From positions 4,434,001 to 4,498,000 of the forward strand of contig NC_002678.2 in assembly GCF_000009625.1 (NCBI RefSeq): a stretch of DNA of 64,000 nt. The letters run 5' to 3'. The position numbers were made by a program, and so were the translations under genes. Every line of letters begins with the position of its first letter. The first letter of the stretch is position 1. The stretch is from Mesorhizobium japonicum MAFF 303099 (GTDB lineage: Bacteria > Pseudomonadota > Alphaproteobacteria > Rhizobiales > Rhizobiaceae). The notes under the pieces are model-generated. The model ran no database searches and was not told the origin of the DNA. It saw only the letters and a list, made by a program, of their open reading frames with translations. Below are positions 38,424-47,941 of the stretch, in pieces.

Positions 38424-39425
38424 ATGGTAGGCAAAAAGAAGCCTCTCGTGGTCATCACGCGAAAGCTGCCCGACCCGGTCGAGACCCGCATGCGCGAGCT
38501 GTTCGACGCCAGGCTGAATGTCGAGGACAGACCGATGACGCAGCCGGAACTGGTCGCCGCGGTCAAGGAAGCCGACGTGCTGGTGCCGACGGTGACCGAC
38601 CAGATCGACGCGGCGCTGATCGCCCAGGCCGGCGACAACCTCAAGCTGATCGCCAATTTCGGCAACGGCGTCGACAAGATCGACGTGGCGGCGGCCGCCA
38701 AGAAGGGCATCACCGTCACCAACACGCCCAACGTGCTGACCGAAGATACCGCTGACATGACCATGGCGCTGATGCTGGCGGTGCCGCGCCGCCTCGCGGA
38801 GGGCGCCAATGTGCTCACCGGCGACAAGAAATGGGCCGGCTGGTCGCCGACCTGGATGCTTGGCCGGCGCATCTGGGGCAAGCGGCTCGGCATTGTCGGC
38901 ATGGGTCGCATCGGTACGGCCGTCGCGCGGCGGGCCAAGGCTTTCGGCCTTTCCATCCACTATCACAACCGCCATCGCGTTTTGCCGGCGGTCGAGGATG
39001 GGCTGGAGGCGACCTATTGGGAGAGCCTCGACCAGATGCTGGCCCGCATGGACATCATCTCGGTCAATTGTCCGTCGACGCCCGCGACCTTCCATCTTCT
39101 GTCGGCGCGGCGGCTGGCGCTGCTGCAGCCGACGGCCTATGTCGTCAACACCGCGCGTGGCGACATCATCGACGAGGAAGCGCTGGTCAAACTGATCCAG
39201 GACGGCAAGATCGCCGGCGCCGGCCTTGACGTCTACGAGCACGAGCCGGCGCTCAATGCCAAGCTGCTCAAGCTCGCCGCCAGGCACAAGGTCGTGCTTT
39301 TGCCGCATATGGGCTCGGCCACGCTTGAGGGCCGCATCGACATGGGCGAGAAGGTCATCATCAACATCCGTGCCTTCGTTGACGGTCACCGTCCGCCGGA
39401 TCGCGTGCTGCCGCTCAGAACCTGA
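38424..39425 (+). CDS. D-2-hydroxyacid dehydrogenase (glyoxylate/hydroxypyruvate reductase type)
   Basis: 333 residues with the family layout: NAD-binding GMGRIG at 159-164, arginine in NTARGDIID near 243, glutamate in VYEHEPAL near 271 and the catalytic histidine in LPHMGSAT near 293. This matches GyaR-type glyoxylate reductases (D-glycerate dehydrogenase); substrate choice among glyoxylate, hydroxypyruvate and others is inference. ATG 38424 follows GAGGGA. Monocistronic between convergent and divergent neighbours. Confidence 0.87.
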   Translation: MVGKKKPLVVITRKLPDPVETRMRELFDARLNVEDRPMTQPELVAAVKEADVLVPTVTDQIDAALIAQAGDNLKLIANFGNGVDKIDVAAAAKKGITVTNTPNVLTEDTADMTMALMLAVPRRLAEGANVLTGDKKWAGWSPTWMLGRRIWGKRLGIVGMGRIGTAVARRAKAFGLSIHYHNRHRVLPAVEDGLEATYWESLDQMLARMDIISVNCPSTPATFHLLSARRLALLQPTAYVVNTARGDIIDEEALVKLIQDGKIAGAGLDVYEHEPALNAKLLKLAARHKVVLLPHMGSATLEGRIDMGEKVIINIRAFVDGHRPPDRVLPLRT

Positions 39426-39475
39426 CGGTATCGCGGCGGCGCGCCCCTCTTGGTTCTTCAAATGCAAGCCAAGGC

Positions 39476-39952
39476 TTACGAAAGAGCCTTGCGCATGGTG
39501 ATCGAAGTCGGCCTAGCGTAGCCCTCATGCGCCGTCCGGCTGGTTTCATGAAAGCCAAGGCGGGCAAAGGTGGCGTGATTTCCGGTGAGCTCGATGCGCG
39601 TCTGCAACTCCAACACCGCCTTGCCGTGGTCGAGCGCGAGACGTTCGACCACCTGCATCAGCCGCCGGCCAATGCCTCGCCCCTGTCTGTCCGGGGCAAC
39701 GGCGAGCTTGCCGACATAAAAGTCGTCGGCCCTTTCCTGGGCAAAGACGCAGCCGACGATGCTGCCGCCGTCGAGAGCCACGAAGCCGGTCTCGCGCAAG
39801 GCCTTGTCGCGCAGTGTGTCGACGGTGAGCAGGTGAGCCGAGGACGGCGGGTCGATGACGCCGTCCATGAAGGCGAAGGCATGCATGATCAAGGCAAGCA
39901 CCTCGTCCCAGCGGCCGAAATCGGCCGGAATGCGGTCGATTGTAAGGGGCAT
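39476..39952 (-). CDS. GNAT family N-acetyltransferase
   Basis: 158 residues. The acetyl-CoA binding loop RQGRGIGRRLM is near residues 90-100 and LGFHETSRTAHEGY near the C-terminus fits GNAT motif B. Substrate unknown. ATG 39952 is preceded by GGAGCGG; an ATG four codons upstream is possible. It follows the MoeB-like gene by 14 bases and is the last gene of the dnaA-side minus-strand cluster. Confidence 0.85.
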   Translation of the reverse strand: MPLTIDRIPADFGRWDEVLALIMHAFAFMDGVIDPPSSAHLLTVDTLRDKALRETGFVALDGGSIVGCVFAQERADDFYVGKLAVAPDRQGRGIGRRLMQVVERLALDHGKAVLELQTRIELTGNHATFARLGFHETSRTAHEGYARPTSITMRKALS

Positions 39953-39966
39953 GGTCCGCTCCAAGG

Positions 39967-40719
39967 TCAGCGTCTGCTGTAGCGGATCGTTTCGAAGCGT
40001 GCGGCGAGCGCATCGTAGAGCAGCAGTCGGCCGATCAGCGGCTCGCCAATGCCGGTGATCAGCTTGATCGCCTCCATCGCCTGCAGCGTGCCGACGACGC
40101 CGGTCAGCGCGCCAAGCACCCCGGCCTCGGCGCAGGACGGCACAAGGCCCGGCGGTGGGGCTTCGGGAAAGAGATCGCGGTACCCCGGATTAGGCTTGCC
40201 ATCCTTGCCGACCTCGAAAGGCTTCAGCACCGTCACTGAGCCGTCGAAGCGGCCGACGGCGGCATGCACCAGGGGTTTACGCGCGCTCGCACAGGCGTCG
40301 GCCACCGTGTAACGGGTCTCGAAATTGTCCGAACCGTCGACCACTATGTCATAGCGGGTCACGAGGGCAGGGGCGTTGTCCGCGCTCAGCCGGAATGTGT
40401 GCGTCTCGACCGCGGTGTTGGGATTGATGTGGGCGATTGCCGCCCTGGCGCTATCGGTTTTCAGCTTGCCGACCGCATCGGTGGCGTGGATGACCTGACG
40501 CTGCAAATTGGAGAGCGACACAGTGTCGTCGTCGACAATGCCGAGCGTGCCGACGCCGGCCGCCGCAAGGTATTCGAGCACCGGCGCGCCCAGCCCGCCG
40601 GCGCCGATCACCAGAACGCGCGCCTGCTTGAGCTTCTGTTGGCCCGCACCGCCGACCTCCGGCAGCACGATGTGGCGGGCATAGCGTTCGATCTCGTCGG
40701 CGGTGAGCGTGGTGGTCAT
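39967..40719 (-). CDS. HesA/MoeB/ThiF family adenylyltransferase
   Basis: 250 residues with the E1-like nucleotide-binding loop GAGGLG (39-44), the DNFETRY segment near 131-137 and a candidate catalytic cysteine C196 (SCAEAGVLG). It would adenylate the C-terminal glycine of MoaD or ThiS. Unlike Escherichia coli MoeB it lacks the two CxxC zinc pairs: the first site reads NPGYRDLF and the protein ends at SRR without the second. It could therefore serve molybdopterin or thiamine synthesis. Start ATG 40719 gives MTTTLTADEIERYARH. Confidence 0.83.
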   Translation of the reverse strand: MTTTLTADEIERYARHIVLPEVGGAGQQKLKQARVLVIGAGGLGAPVLEYLAAAGVGTLGIVDDDTVSLSNLQRQVIHATDAVGKLKTDSARAAIAHINPNTAVETHTFRLSADNAPALVTRYDIVVDGSDNFETRYTVADACASARKPLVHAAVGRFDGSVTVLKPFEVGKDGKPNPGYRDLFPEAPPPGLVPSCAEAGVLGALTGVVGTLQAMEAIKLITGIGEPLIGRLLLYDALAARFETIRYSRR

Positions 40720-40750
40720 ATCAGGACAATACAGCGGCCGAAAAACCTTG

Positions 40751-41890
40751 TCAGGCGTCTTCGGTTGGCCCAACCGTGCCATGGTCGACGGTCAGGAACT
40801 GCGCACGCCCCATGAGGCTGGAAAACAGCGCGGCATCGGTCCCCGTCATGAAGGCCTGGCAGTTCAACTCCTCGAGGATCGAGAACAGCGCCGCCCGCCG
40901 CCCGCCGTCGAGATGGGCGGCGATCTCGTCGAGCAGCAGTATCGGCGTCATGCCGGACATCTCGCCGGTCAGCCGCGCGTGCGAGAGCACGATGCCGACC
41001 AGCAAGGCCTTCTGCTCGCCGGTCGAACAAAGCTCGGCCGGCATCGCCTTGGGCCGATGCCGCACCAGGAGATCGGAGCGGTGCGGGCCTTCGAGCGTTC
41101 GCCCCGCGGCGCGATCGCGATCACGGCCACCAGCGAGCGCGCGGCGGAACCGCTCCTCGACATCGACCGCCGGCGCACTGGAAACCTCGGCTTCCAGATC
41201 GCCCGAAAGGCTGATGTCGGCCTGCGGGAACGGTCCCGTGTCGGGCAGCCTGTCGATCATGGCGGCGAGCAGGCGCACCAGTTCGGCGCGCGCCGCCGCA
41301 ATGGCGACGCCGGTTTCGGCCATCTGCGTCTCGATCGCCTCGAACCAGCGATCATCCCGGGACCCATCCGTAAGCAGGCGATTACGGCCACGCATCGCCT
41401 TTTCGTAGTCGAGGGCACGCTGGCCGTGGCCGGGATCGATCGCCAGCACCAGTCGGTCGAGAAAGCGCCGGCGATCCGCGGCCGGTCCGGTGAACAGCGC
41501 ATCCATGGCCGGCGTCAGCCACACCACGCGCAGCCATTCCAGCATGTCTTCGGCCGATCGGGCGGTCGCGCCGTTGATGCGAACCCGCCTGCCGCCTTCG
41601 CCCTCGCCAACCGAAATGCCCGTGCCGATCTCGACCTGGCCGTCGGGGCCGTCGAGCCGGGCATGCAGCGCAAAGCCGCCATCGCCGCCTTCGCGCGCGA
41701 CATCGGCGTAAGGGGCACGGCGCAGGCCACGCCCGGGCGTCAGAAGGGAAATCGCTTCGAGGAGGTTGGTCTTGCCGGCGCCATTGTCGCCGGAAAACAC
41801 GACGGCGCCCGGGGCGAGATCGATCGCCAGCGCCGCATAGTTGCGGAAATTCGTAAGTGTAAGCTTACTTATATGAGTCTGTGCCGGCAA
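40751..41890 (-). CDS. recF: DNA replication/repair protein RecF
   Basis: 379 residues of the SMC-like RecF family. The Walker A GDNGAGKT is at 34-41 after LTNFRNYAALAIDLAPG, and the signature STGEQKALL and Walker B region LLLDEIAAHLD are in the C-terminal half. It loads RecA at gaps with RecO and RecR. Downstream of dnaN by 83 bases, the classical dnaA-dnaN-recF order, all on the minus strand. Confidence 0.94.
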   Translation of the reverse strand: MPAQTHISKLTLTNFRNYAALAIDLAPGAVVFSGDNGAGKTNLLEAISLLTPGRGLRRAPYADVAREGGDGGFALHARLDGPDGQVEIGTGISVGEGEGGRRVRINGATARSAEDMLEWLRVVWLTPAMDALFTGPAADRRRFLDRLVLAIDPGHGQRALDYEKAMRGRNRLLTDGSRDDRWFEAIETQMAETGVAIAAARAELVRLLAAMIDRLPDTGPFPQADISLSGDLEAEVSSAPAVDVEERFRRALAGGRDRDRAAGRTLEGPHRSDLLVRHRPKAMPAELCSTGEQKALLVGIVLSHARLTGEMSGMTPILLLDEIAAHLDGGRRAALFSILEELNCQAFMTGTDAALFSSLMGRAQFLTVDHGTVGPTEDA

Positions 41891-41973
41891 CCGCTATCCG
41901 CCTGTAGAAGTGCCGCAACCATTGTCCTTGCCGCCGGTCCTGTCGCAGAGCCGGATCGATGATGCAGCGCCGG

Positions 41974-43092
41974 CTACACCCGCATCGGCATCAGCACGTA
42001 AAGCGCGGTCTCGTCGGCCATGTCGTGGATCAGCGTCGGCGAACCGGCATCGGCCAGCATGAATTTGGCTTCCGTACCGGTGAGCTGGGCGGCGACATCC
42101 AGCAAATATTTGGCGTTGAAGCCGATCTCGATCGGGTCGGACGAGTAATCGGCCGCCAGTTCCTCGGTGGCGCTGCCGGAATCCGGGTTGTTGACCGCAA
42201 GCGTCACCTGGCCTTCGCTGATCGAAAGCTTCACCGCGCGGCCGCGTTCGGAGGAAATGGTCGAGACGCGATCGACCGCTGCGGCAAAGCTCTGGCGGTC
42301 GAGGATCAGCTTCTTGTCGTTGCCGGTCGGAATGACCCGCTGATAATCGGGGAAGGTGCCGTCGATTAGTTTCGAGGTCAGGACCACGCTGCCGATGGTG
42401 AAGCGGATCTTGGTATCGGACAGTTCGGTGGTCACGGCGACATCCGGATCGTCGACCAGTTTCTGCAGCTCGCTCACCGTCTTGCGCGGAATGATGATGC
42501 CCGGCATGCCTTCGGAACCCGCCGGCGCGTCGATTTCGGCGCGCGCCAGGCGGTGGCCGTCGGTCGCCACCGAGCGCAGCTTCAGCTTGCCGCCGACTTC
42601 ATGCGTGTGCAGGTAAATGCCGTTGAGATAGTAGCGCGTCTCCTCGGTGGAAATGGCGAACTGCGTCTTCTCGATCAGACCCTTCAGGGCAACCGAGTCG
42701 AGCCGGAAGATATGCGAGAACGATCCGGCCGAAAGTTCGGGGAAGTCGGATTGCGGCAGGCACTGCAGGCGGAAGCTCGAGCGGCCCGACGTCACCGTCA
42801 TGGCGTTGCCGTCCTCGTCCGTCTTCAGCATCACCTCGGCGCCGTCCGAGAGCTTGCGCACGATGTCGTAGAGCAGATGCGCGGGAACCGTCGTCGCCCC
42901 GCCACGCTCCACCTTGGCGGGCGTTGCTTCGGTCACCTCCAGGTCGAGGTCGGTGGCCTTCATTTCCAGGCTGGCGCCTTCGGCGCTGAGCAGCACATTG
43001 GACAGGATCGGTATCGTGTTGCGCCGTTCGACCACACGGTGGACGTGGTTGAGCGACTTCAGGAGATTTGACCGTTCCAGGATAACACGCAT
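41974..43092 (-). CDS. dnaN: DNA polymerase III beta subunit (sliding clamp)
   Basis: 372 residues, the standard clamp length with three repeated domains. It starts MRVILERSNLLKSLNHVHRV and ends with the typical ALYVLMPMRV. It forms a dimeric ring that tethers polymerases to DNA. Separated from dnaA by a 305-base spacer containing a terminator-like structure, so it may have its own promoter or be attenuated. Confidence 0.97.
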   Translation of the reverse strand: MRVILERSNLLKSLNHVHRVVERRNTIPILSNVLLSAEGASLEMKATDLDLEVTEATPAKVERGGATTVPAHLLYDIVRKLSDGAEVMLKTDEDGNAMTVTSGRSSFRLQCLPQSDFPELSAGSFSHIFRLDSVALKGLIEKTQFAISTEETRYYLNGIYLHTHEVGGKLKLRSVATDGHRLARAEIDAPAGSEGMPGIIIPRKTVSELQKLVDDPDVAVTTELSDTKIRFTIGSVVLTSKLIDGTFPDYQRVIPTGNDKKLILDRQSFAAAVDRVSTISSERGRAVKLSISEGQVTLAVNNPDSGSATEELAADYSSDPIEIGFNAKYLLDVAAQLTGTEAKFMLADAGSPTLIHDMADETALYVLMPMRV

Positions 43093-43190
43093 GACGAAAC
43101 AGGCTCGCTTGAAAGGATGAGCGGGTCTCCGGCTGGCGGCGCCCCGCGAAAGGTCTGAACAGGCTCAGAATCTGCGTAAACTGACAGGAA

Positions 43191-43244
43191 AAAGCCCGCA
43201 AACGCAAGCCCGCGACACCGGTTCGGGCCGGCTGCGCGGGCTTT
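43191..43244 (-). terminator. Terminator-like structure with two competing arms between dnaA and dnaN
   Basis: Read on the minus strand, GCGGGCTTT (43244-43236) can pair with AAAGCCCGC (43199-43191), followed by further T residues to 43188, as in an intrinsic terminator. A second copy of the partner arm, AAGCCCGCG (43206-43214), can pair with CGCGGGCTT (43235-43243) instead, excluding the terminator stem. The rest of the 43093-43397 spacer holds no gene I can see. Confidence 0.55.
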
Positions 43245-43397
43245 CTGGGGATAAACGCCGCGAAGACCGCCAGCCGGTGTGCTGAATCCGGAATCCGGAT
43301 CGTCGCCGGCCGATACCGCGAGCCCATTTCGGGCTCATCGCTGGGCAGGCAAGCCATTGAATTCTAGCGCAGTTCCGGCTTGCCTGTTCTGGACCGG

Positions 43398-44942
43398 TCA
43401 GGCCTGGTCGTTGATCAGCCGCCGCAACAGCTCGAGTTCCTGGGCCAGCGTGTTGTCGTTGCCGGAAAGGTCCTCGATCTTGCGCACGGCATGCAGAACC
43501 GTGGTGTGGTCGCGGCCGCCGAAGCGCCGTCCGATTTCGGGCAGGGAGCGCGGCGTCATCACCTTCGACAGGTACATGGCGACCTGCCTCGGCTTGACGA
43601 TGGTGCGCGTGCGCCGATTGGACAGCAATTCGGTCTTCGACACATTGTAGTGGCGCGCCACGATGCGCTGGATATCCTCGATACGGACCCGCTTCGGCTC
43701 GCCGGTGCGATAGATGTGGCCGAGGATCTCGTCGATACGATCGATGGTGATCTGCGGCTCGAACGACTGCCGGAACAGCAGCTGATTGAAGGCGCCCTCC
43801 AGTTCGCGTCCGCTGCCGGTCACGGTGCGGGCGACGTGATTGAGGATCTCGTCGGAAATGTCGAGCGATGCGTCGTCGATCCTGGCCGTGGCCAGGCGCA
43901 GTTTGAGCATGCCGAGGCGCATGGCGAAATCAGGCGCCGACATTTCAAGCGCGACGCCGCCATTGAGGCGCGAGCGGACGCGCGGCTCGAGCGATTCCAG
44001 CTCGGACGGCGGCCGGTCGGCGGCGACAACGACCTGCTTGGCGCTGTCGAGCAGCATGTTGATCAAATGGCAGAATTCATGCTGGATCGACTTGCCCTGC
44101 AGGAACTGCATGTCGTCGATGATCAGGAGGTCGATGTCGCGCAGTTGCTCCTTGAGCGTCAGCGCGTTGTTGTCGCGGATCGCCGTGGCGAAGCGCCACA
44201 TGAAATACTCCGCGGTGAGATAGACGACGCGGGACTTCGGGTTCTGCTTCAGCGATTCCGCCGCGATGGCCTGCAGGAGGTGGGTCTTGCCGAGCCCGAC
44301 GGTCGCGTGCAGGAAAAGCGGATTGAAGCGCACGGCGCTCGACTGCGATTCCGCCACGGCCTTGGCGGCGGCGAAGGCCACCCGGTTCGACGGCCCCTCG
44401 ATGAAGGAGCCGAACGTGTAGCGCGGATCAAGCGGTGACCCCAGCACATTGTGGCGGAACTCGCTCTCGACCGCCGCACCCGGGCGCGGCACGGGAGGCC
44501 GTTCCACCCTGCCGGGGCTTACAGTGCCGGCGGCCAGCGCCGTCTGCGTCTGGCGTGTCATCTTGCGCGCCGGCGCCAACTCCGGTTCGGCATGGCTGCG
44601 CCCCTGACGGGTGGCCGTGCGCACCACGATCTCGATCTTGAGGAGATCGGCATCCTCCTGCTTCCACAGTTCGGAGATGAGGTCGAGATAATGACCATTG
44701 ATCCACGAGCGCAGGAACGCGGTGGGGACCGAGATGCGGACAATGCCCTTGGACGCTTCCGCGACCTTCATGCGGCCGAACCAGCTCGAATAGACTTCAG
44801 CTCCCAGACGCGCCTTCAACTGGGTCTTGACCCGGTCGAACTTCTGTTCCGCGTCGCTGGAGACCGCCATCTCGTTTGCTCCGATCAAAGTTCCAGGAAA
44901 TGGGAGGTCGCCCGTAAGCTCCCTTTCGATGCCGCTCTGCAT
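43398..44942 (-). CDS. dnaA: Chromosomal replication initiator DnaA
   Basis: 514 residues: N-terminal DnaB-interaction domain I (about 30-110), a variable linker (about 110-165), the AAA+ domain III with Walker [12 protein letters not shown] and Walker [14 protein letters not shown], and DNA-binding domain IV ending in the DnaA signature [18 protein letters not shown] 44942 has AAGGA eight bases upstream; ATG 44870 ([10 protein letters not shown]) with GGAG is an alternative. Upstream DnaA-box-like sites suggest autoregulation. Confidence 0.97.
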   Translation of the reverse strand: MQSGIERELTGDLPFPGTLIGANEMAVSSDAEQKFDRVKTQLKARLGAEVYSSWFGRMKVAEASKGIVRISVPTAFLRSWINGHYLDLISELWKQEDADLLKIEIVVRTATRQGRSHAEPELAPARKMTRQTQTALAAGTVSPGRVERPPVPRPGAAVESEFRHNVLGSPLDPRYTFGSFIEGPSNRVAFAAAKAVAESQSSAVRFNPLFLHATVGLGKTHLLQAIAAESLKQNPKSRVVYLTAEYFMWRFATAIRDNNALTLKEQLRDIDLLIIDDMQFLQGKSIQHEFCHLINMLLDSAKQVVVAADRPPSELESLEPRVRSRLNGGVALEMSAPDFAMRLGMLKLRLATARIDDASLDISDEILNHVARTVTGSGRELEGAFNQLLFRQSFEPQITIDRIDEILGHIYRTGEPKRVRIEDIQRIVARHYNVSKTELLSNRRTRTIVKPRQVAMYLSKVMTPRSLPEIGRRFGGRDHTTVLHAVRKIEDLSGNDNTLAQELELLRRLINDQA

Positions 44943-45336
44943 GATCGAGTTCCTTGTCTTTCTAGTACCTGTTTTTTCGCTGGGGATGCGCCTCCTGCAT
45001 CCTTGTTTCCAGCGACTTTGTCTTCGCTACGATGCCCTTTGCCGCCGCAGGCAATGGACGTCGCCACTATCCGGAGGGAACCGGTGCCGGCCCATGGAAG
45101 CCAGTCCGCGTTGGGTATGTCAGGGCAATACGACATCGTCCGGCGAAAAACGCCGGCGCGCTGTCAACCTGCCATGTCTCGTTACGCCAGTCCCCTACCG
45201 TATCGAAAAAGAGCAAACCAAAGCCGTCCGCGGACTTGATCCGCGTCGCAAATCCCGCCAATTTAAGCTGGCTGCGTCAGGCTGGGTTAGGGCCAGCGGC
45301 CCGTCCCTTTCGATGGATCGACATTACCGAAATCGT

Positions 45337-45563
45337 TGTGGATAGGGCAAGGCCACGTCTAACGGATTTTTAAGGAATCTGGTTACCTCCGGCGCCTTCG
45401 GGCGCCATGCTGCAGCGGTATATTTTGACAAAGCCATTGTGATTCAAACCCTTTTCCGGCGAATATGAAAAAGCCGGGCCGATACGAAATATTCTGAAAT
45501 AATTCGCTTGACAGCCAGTTGTCCTCCCGTCCCCCTGGGGTGCTGTGGACAGGCTGTGGATGA
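45337..45563 (-). promoter_or_regulatory. DnaA-box-like sites upstream of dnaA
   Basis: Against TGTGGATAA (reverse of the TTATCCACA box), TGTGGATAG at 45337-45345 and TGTGGATGA at 45555-45563 have one mismatch each, and TGTGGACAG at 45544-45552 has two. All three have the same orientation, and two are spaced 11 bases apart, about one helical turn. They lie 395-621 bases upstream of dnaA. Confidence 0.5.
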
Positions 45564-45745
45564 CCATGGGTAAGTATCTGAAAAATATAGCTTATTTCTG
45601 ATAGTCAGGAACTTCCGAGGCGACACTTTTTAAGCATATCAACCATCAGTAGGCATGTATGTGCCGGCAAAGCATTTGGAAGCTTGGGATCCGCCTTGGG
45701 TGCCGTTTCCGAGCATTCTTTTTAAGTACTTGCCGGCAAACGAAA

Positions 45746-45772
45746 AAAACCCGGCGCGATCGGCCGGGTTTT
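45746..45772 (-). terminator. Intrinsic terminator of rpsT
   Basis: On the minus strand AAAACCCGGC (45772-45763) pairs with GCCGGGTTTT (45755-45746), a perfect 10-bp stem with a 7-base loop that runs into seven T residues (45749-45743). It lies 25 bases after the rpsT stop. Confidence 0.88.
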
Positions 45773-45797
45773 AGACAAGCTAGTCTGTATAGCGATG

Positions 45798-46064
45798 TTA
45801 GGCCGACAGCACCTTGAGCCGTGCGGCCAGGCGCGACACCTTGCGGGACGCAGTGTTCTTGTGGATGACGCCCTTGGTCGCGGCACGCATCAACTCCGGC
45901 TCGGCGGCCTTGAAGGCGGCCTGCGCGGCAGCCTTGTCGCCGGAAGCGAGCGCCTCCTCGACCTGGCGGACATAGGTGCGCACGCGCGAGCGGCGGTTCT
46001 TGTTGATCGCCGCTCGGCGGGCGATCTTGCGCGTTGCCTTTTTGGCCGAGGATGTGTTGGCCAT
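45798..46064 (-). CDS. rpsT: 30S ribosomal protein S20
   Basis: 88 residues, full length. The N-terminus [21 protein letters not shown] matches S20, and ATG 46064 follows an AGAGAGG site; the 17 codons upstream are not part of the gene. S20 binds 16S rRNA and has a regulated, rapidly expressed mRNA. The rpsT-dnaA arrangement also occurs in Caulobacter. Confidence 0.97.
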   Translation of the reverse strand: MANTSSAKKATRKIARRAAINKNRRSRVRTYVRQVEEALASGDKAAAQAAFKAAEPELMRAATKGVIHKNTASRKVSRLAARLKVLSA

Positions 46065-46245
46065 GATGCCTCTCTTCTGATCTGGTCGGCGCACGCGGCA
46101 TGCCGCAGGACGCAAAAAACAAACGGGCAGCCACAGGGCCGCCTCGGTTGGTGCGGCTTATAGTTCAGCTTTTCCGGCGCGTCAACGCTGCCTGGCGTTC
46201 TTTTTGGCCCGCGCCACAGGGTTTCCGTCGCGGGCGGGCAAGGCT

Positions 46246-47019
46246 CTACCGATTGGCGAAATTCGGCTTCCGCTTTTCGGCGAAGGCCGCCATGCCTTCC
46301 TTCTGGTCTTCGAGCGCGAAAAGCGAGTGGAACAGACGACGTTCGAACCGCAATCCCTCGGTCAGCGTCGTCTCATAGGAACGGTTGACGGCTTCCTTCG
46401 CCATCATCACCGAGGGCAGCGAGAAATCGGCGATCTTGGCCGCCGCCTTGACCGCCTCCTCGACAAGCTCGGCGGCGGGCACGACCCGCGACACCAGGCC
46501 CGAGCGCTCGGCTTCCGCTGCATCCATCATCCGTCCGGTCAGGCACATGTCCATCGCCTTAGACTTGCCGACAAACCTGGTCAGGCGTTGCGATCCGCCC
46601 ATGCCGGGAATGACGCCGAGCGTGATTTCGGGCTGGCCGAATTTGGCCGTGTCAGCGGCAATGATAAAGTCGCACATCATCGCCAGCTCGCACCCGCCGC
46701 CGAGCGCATAGCCGGCCACCGCGGCGATAACGGGTTTCCGCACCCGCGTCAGGTCTTCCCAGCCGACGAACAGGTCCTGCAAATAGGCGTCCGCAAAGGA
46801 GATTGCTTGCATCTCCTTGATGTCGGCGCCGGCGGCAAAGGCCTTGTCCGAACCGGTAATGACCACCGCGCCGATGCCGGCATCGGCGTCGAAGTCCTTC
46901 ACGGCCGCGACCAGTTCGGCGAGAAGCTGAAGGTTCAGCGCATTGAGCGCCTTTGGCCGGTTCAGCGTGACCAGCCCGACCTTGCCGCGTGTCTCGGTGA
47001 TGATCGTTTCATAGGCCAT
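46246..47019 (-). CDS. Enoyl-CoA hydratase (crotonase family)
   Basis: 257 residues with both catalytic glutamates of enoyl-CoA hydratase: E111 in [10 protein letters not shown] and E131 in [15 protein letters not shown]. The oxyanion-hole segment AAGADIKEM is at about 62-70. It hydrates trans-2-enoyl-CoA in fatty acid or short-chain acyl-CoA breakdown. It follows mutM by 31 bases and precedes rpsT by 181 bases, a common rhizobial neighbourhood. Confidence 0.93.
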   Translation of the reverse strand: MAYETIITETRGKVGLVTLNRPKALNALNLQLLAELVAAVKDFDADAGIGAVVITGSDKAFAAGADIKEMQAISFADAYLQDLFVGWEDLTRVRKPVIAAVAGYALGGGCELAMMCDFIIAADTAKFGQPEITLGVIPGMGGSQRLTRFVGKSKAMDMCLTGRMMDAAEAERSGLVSRVVPAAELVEEAVKAAAKIADFSLPSVMMAKEAVNRSYETTLTEGLRFERRLFHSLFALEDQKEGMAAFAEKRKPNFANR

Positions 47020-47050
47020 GGCTGCTTCTCCTCGCTTGCGTCGGTCTAAC

Positions 47051-47941
47051 TCAGCTCTGACACGTCCGGCAATAGAAGGTCGAGCGTCCGCTCTGCACGA
47101 CGCGCTCGATATGTCCGCCGCAGCCGGGCTTCGGGCAGGGCTCGCCCTCGCGGTCGTAGACGGCGAAAGAATGCTGGAAATAGCCCAGCGATCCGTCGGT
47201 GTGCATGTAGTCGCGCAGCGACGACCCGCCGGCGGCGATGGCATCCGATATGACCGAACGGATCGCCTCGGCCAGGCGTTCGCTTTGTTGTCTGGCCTTC
47301 TTGCTCGGCCTGGCGATGGTGCCCGCCTCGCGCAAAGGCGACAGGCCGGCGCGCCAAAGCGCCTCCGAGACATAAATATTGCCAAGTCCCGCGATCAGCT
47401 TCTGGTCAAGAAGTGCTGCCTTTAGCGGCGATCCGCGACCTTTCAGCAACGAGGCGAGCAGCACGCCGTCCAGCGTATTGCCCGTTGGCTCCACGCCCAG
47501 TCCGGCCAGCATTGGATGCGTCTCCGGCGATCCTTCCGCAAACAGCATGAAACCGAAGCGGCGCGGGTCGTTGAAGATCACGCGGGACCGGGCGCCGTCG
47601 GCGGCGACGACATCGAACACGACATGGTCGTGCGCCGTGCTTTTCGAGCGCTCGTGGTGGAACACGCCAGGTGTCTCGCCGTCGTCGTCGGTCTCGATGC
47701 GAAAGGATCCCGACATGCCGAGATGGCAGATAAGCACCGGGCCGTCCTGCACATGCATGGTCAGATATTTGGCCCGGCGACCGAGCGCCGTGATGGTCTT
47801 GCCGGTCAGCCTTTCCGAAAACCGTTCGGGAAAGGGGAACCGCAGGTCTGGCCTTCGCGCCTCGACCCTGGTCAGACGGGCACCTTCCAGGACCGGCTGC
47901 AGGCCACGCCGGACCGTTTCGACTTCGGGTAATTCAGGCAT
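47051..47941 (-). CDS. mutM: Formamidopyrimidine-DNA glycosylase (Fpg)
   Basis: 296 residues starting [14 protein letters not shown]; the catalytic P2 (after Met removal) and E3 are present. The C-terminal zinc finger has its four cysteines in [14 protein letters not shown] and FYCRTCQS at the very end. It excises 8-oxoguanine and other oxidised purines. The start overlaps the deoB stop by eight bases, so it is translated with deoB. Confidence 0.96.

Larger units (their letters stand above)
44943..45797. other. 855-base dnaA-rpsT spacer, candidate regulatory or origin region
   Basis: No convincing gene is present. The region is clearly richer in A and T than its surroundings at 45420-45500 and 45565-45620, and contains three sequences close to the DnaA box, a small GGCGCC/GGCGCC hairpin near 45391-45406, two TGCCGGCA palindromes (45662 and 45731) and the rpsT terminator at its right end. 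In Hyphomicrobiales the mapped chromosomal origins lie near hemE rather than dnaA, so an origin here is a possibility only. Confidence 0.5.
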
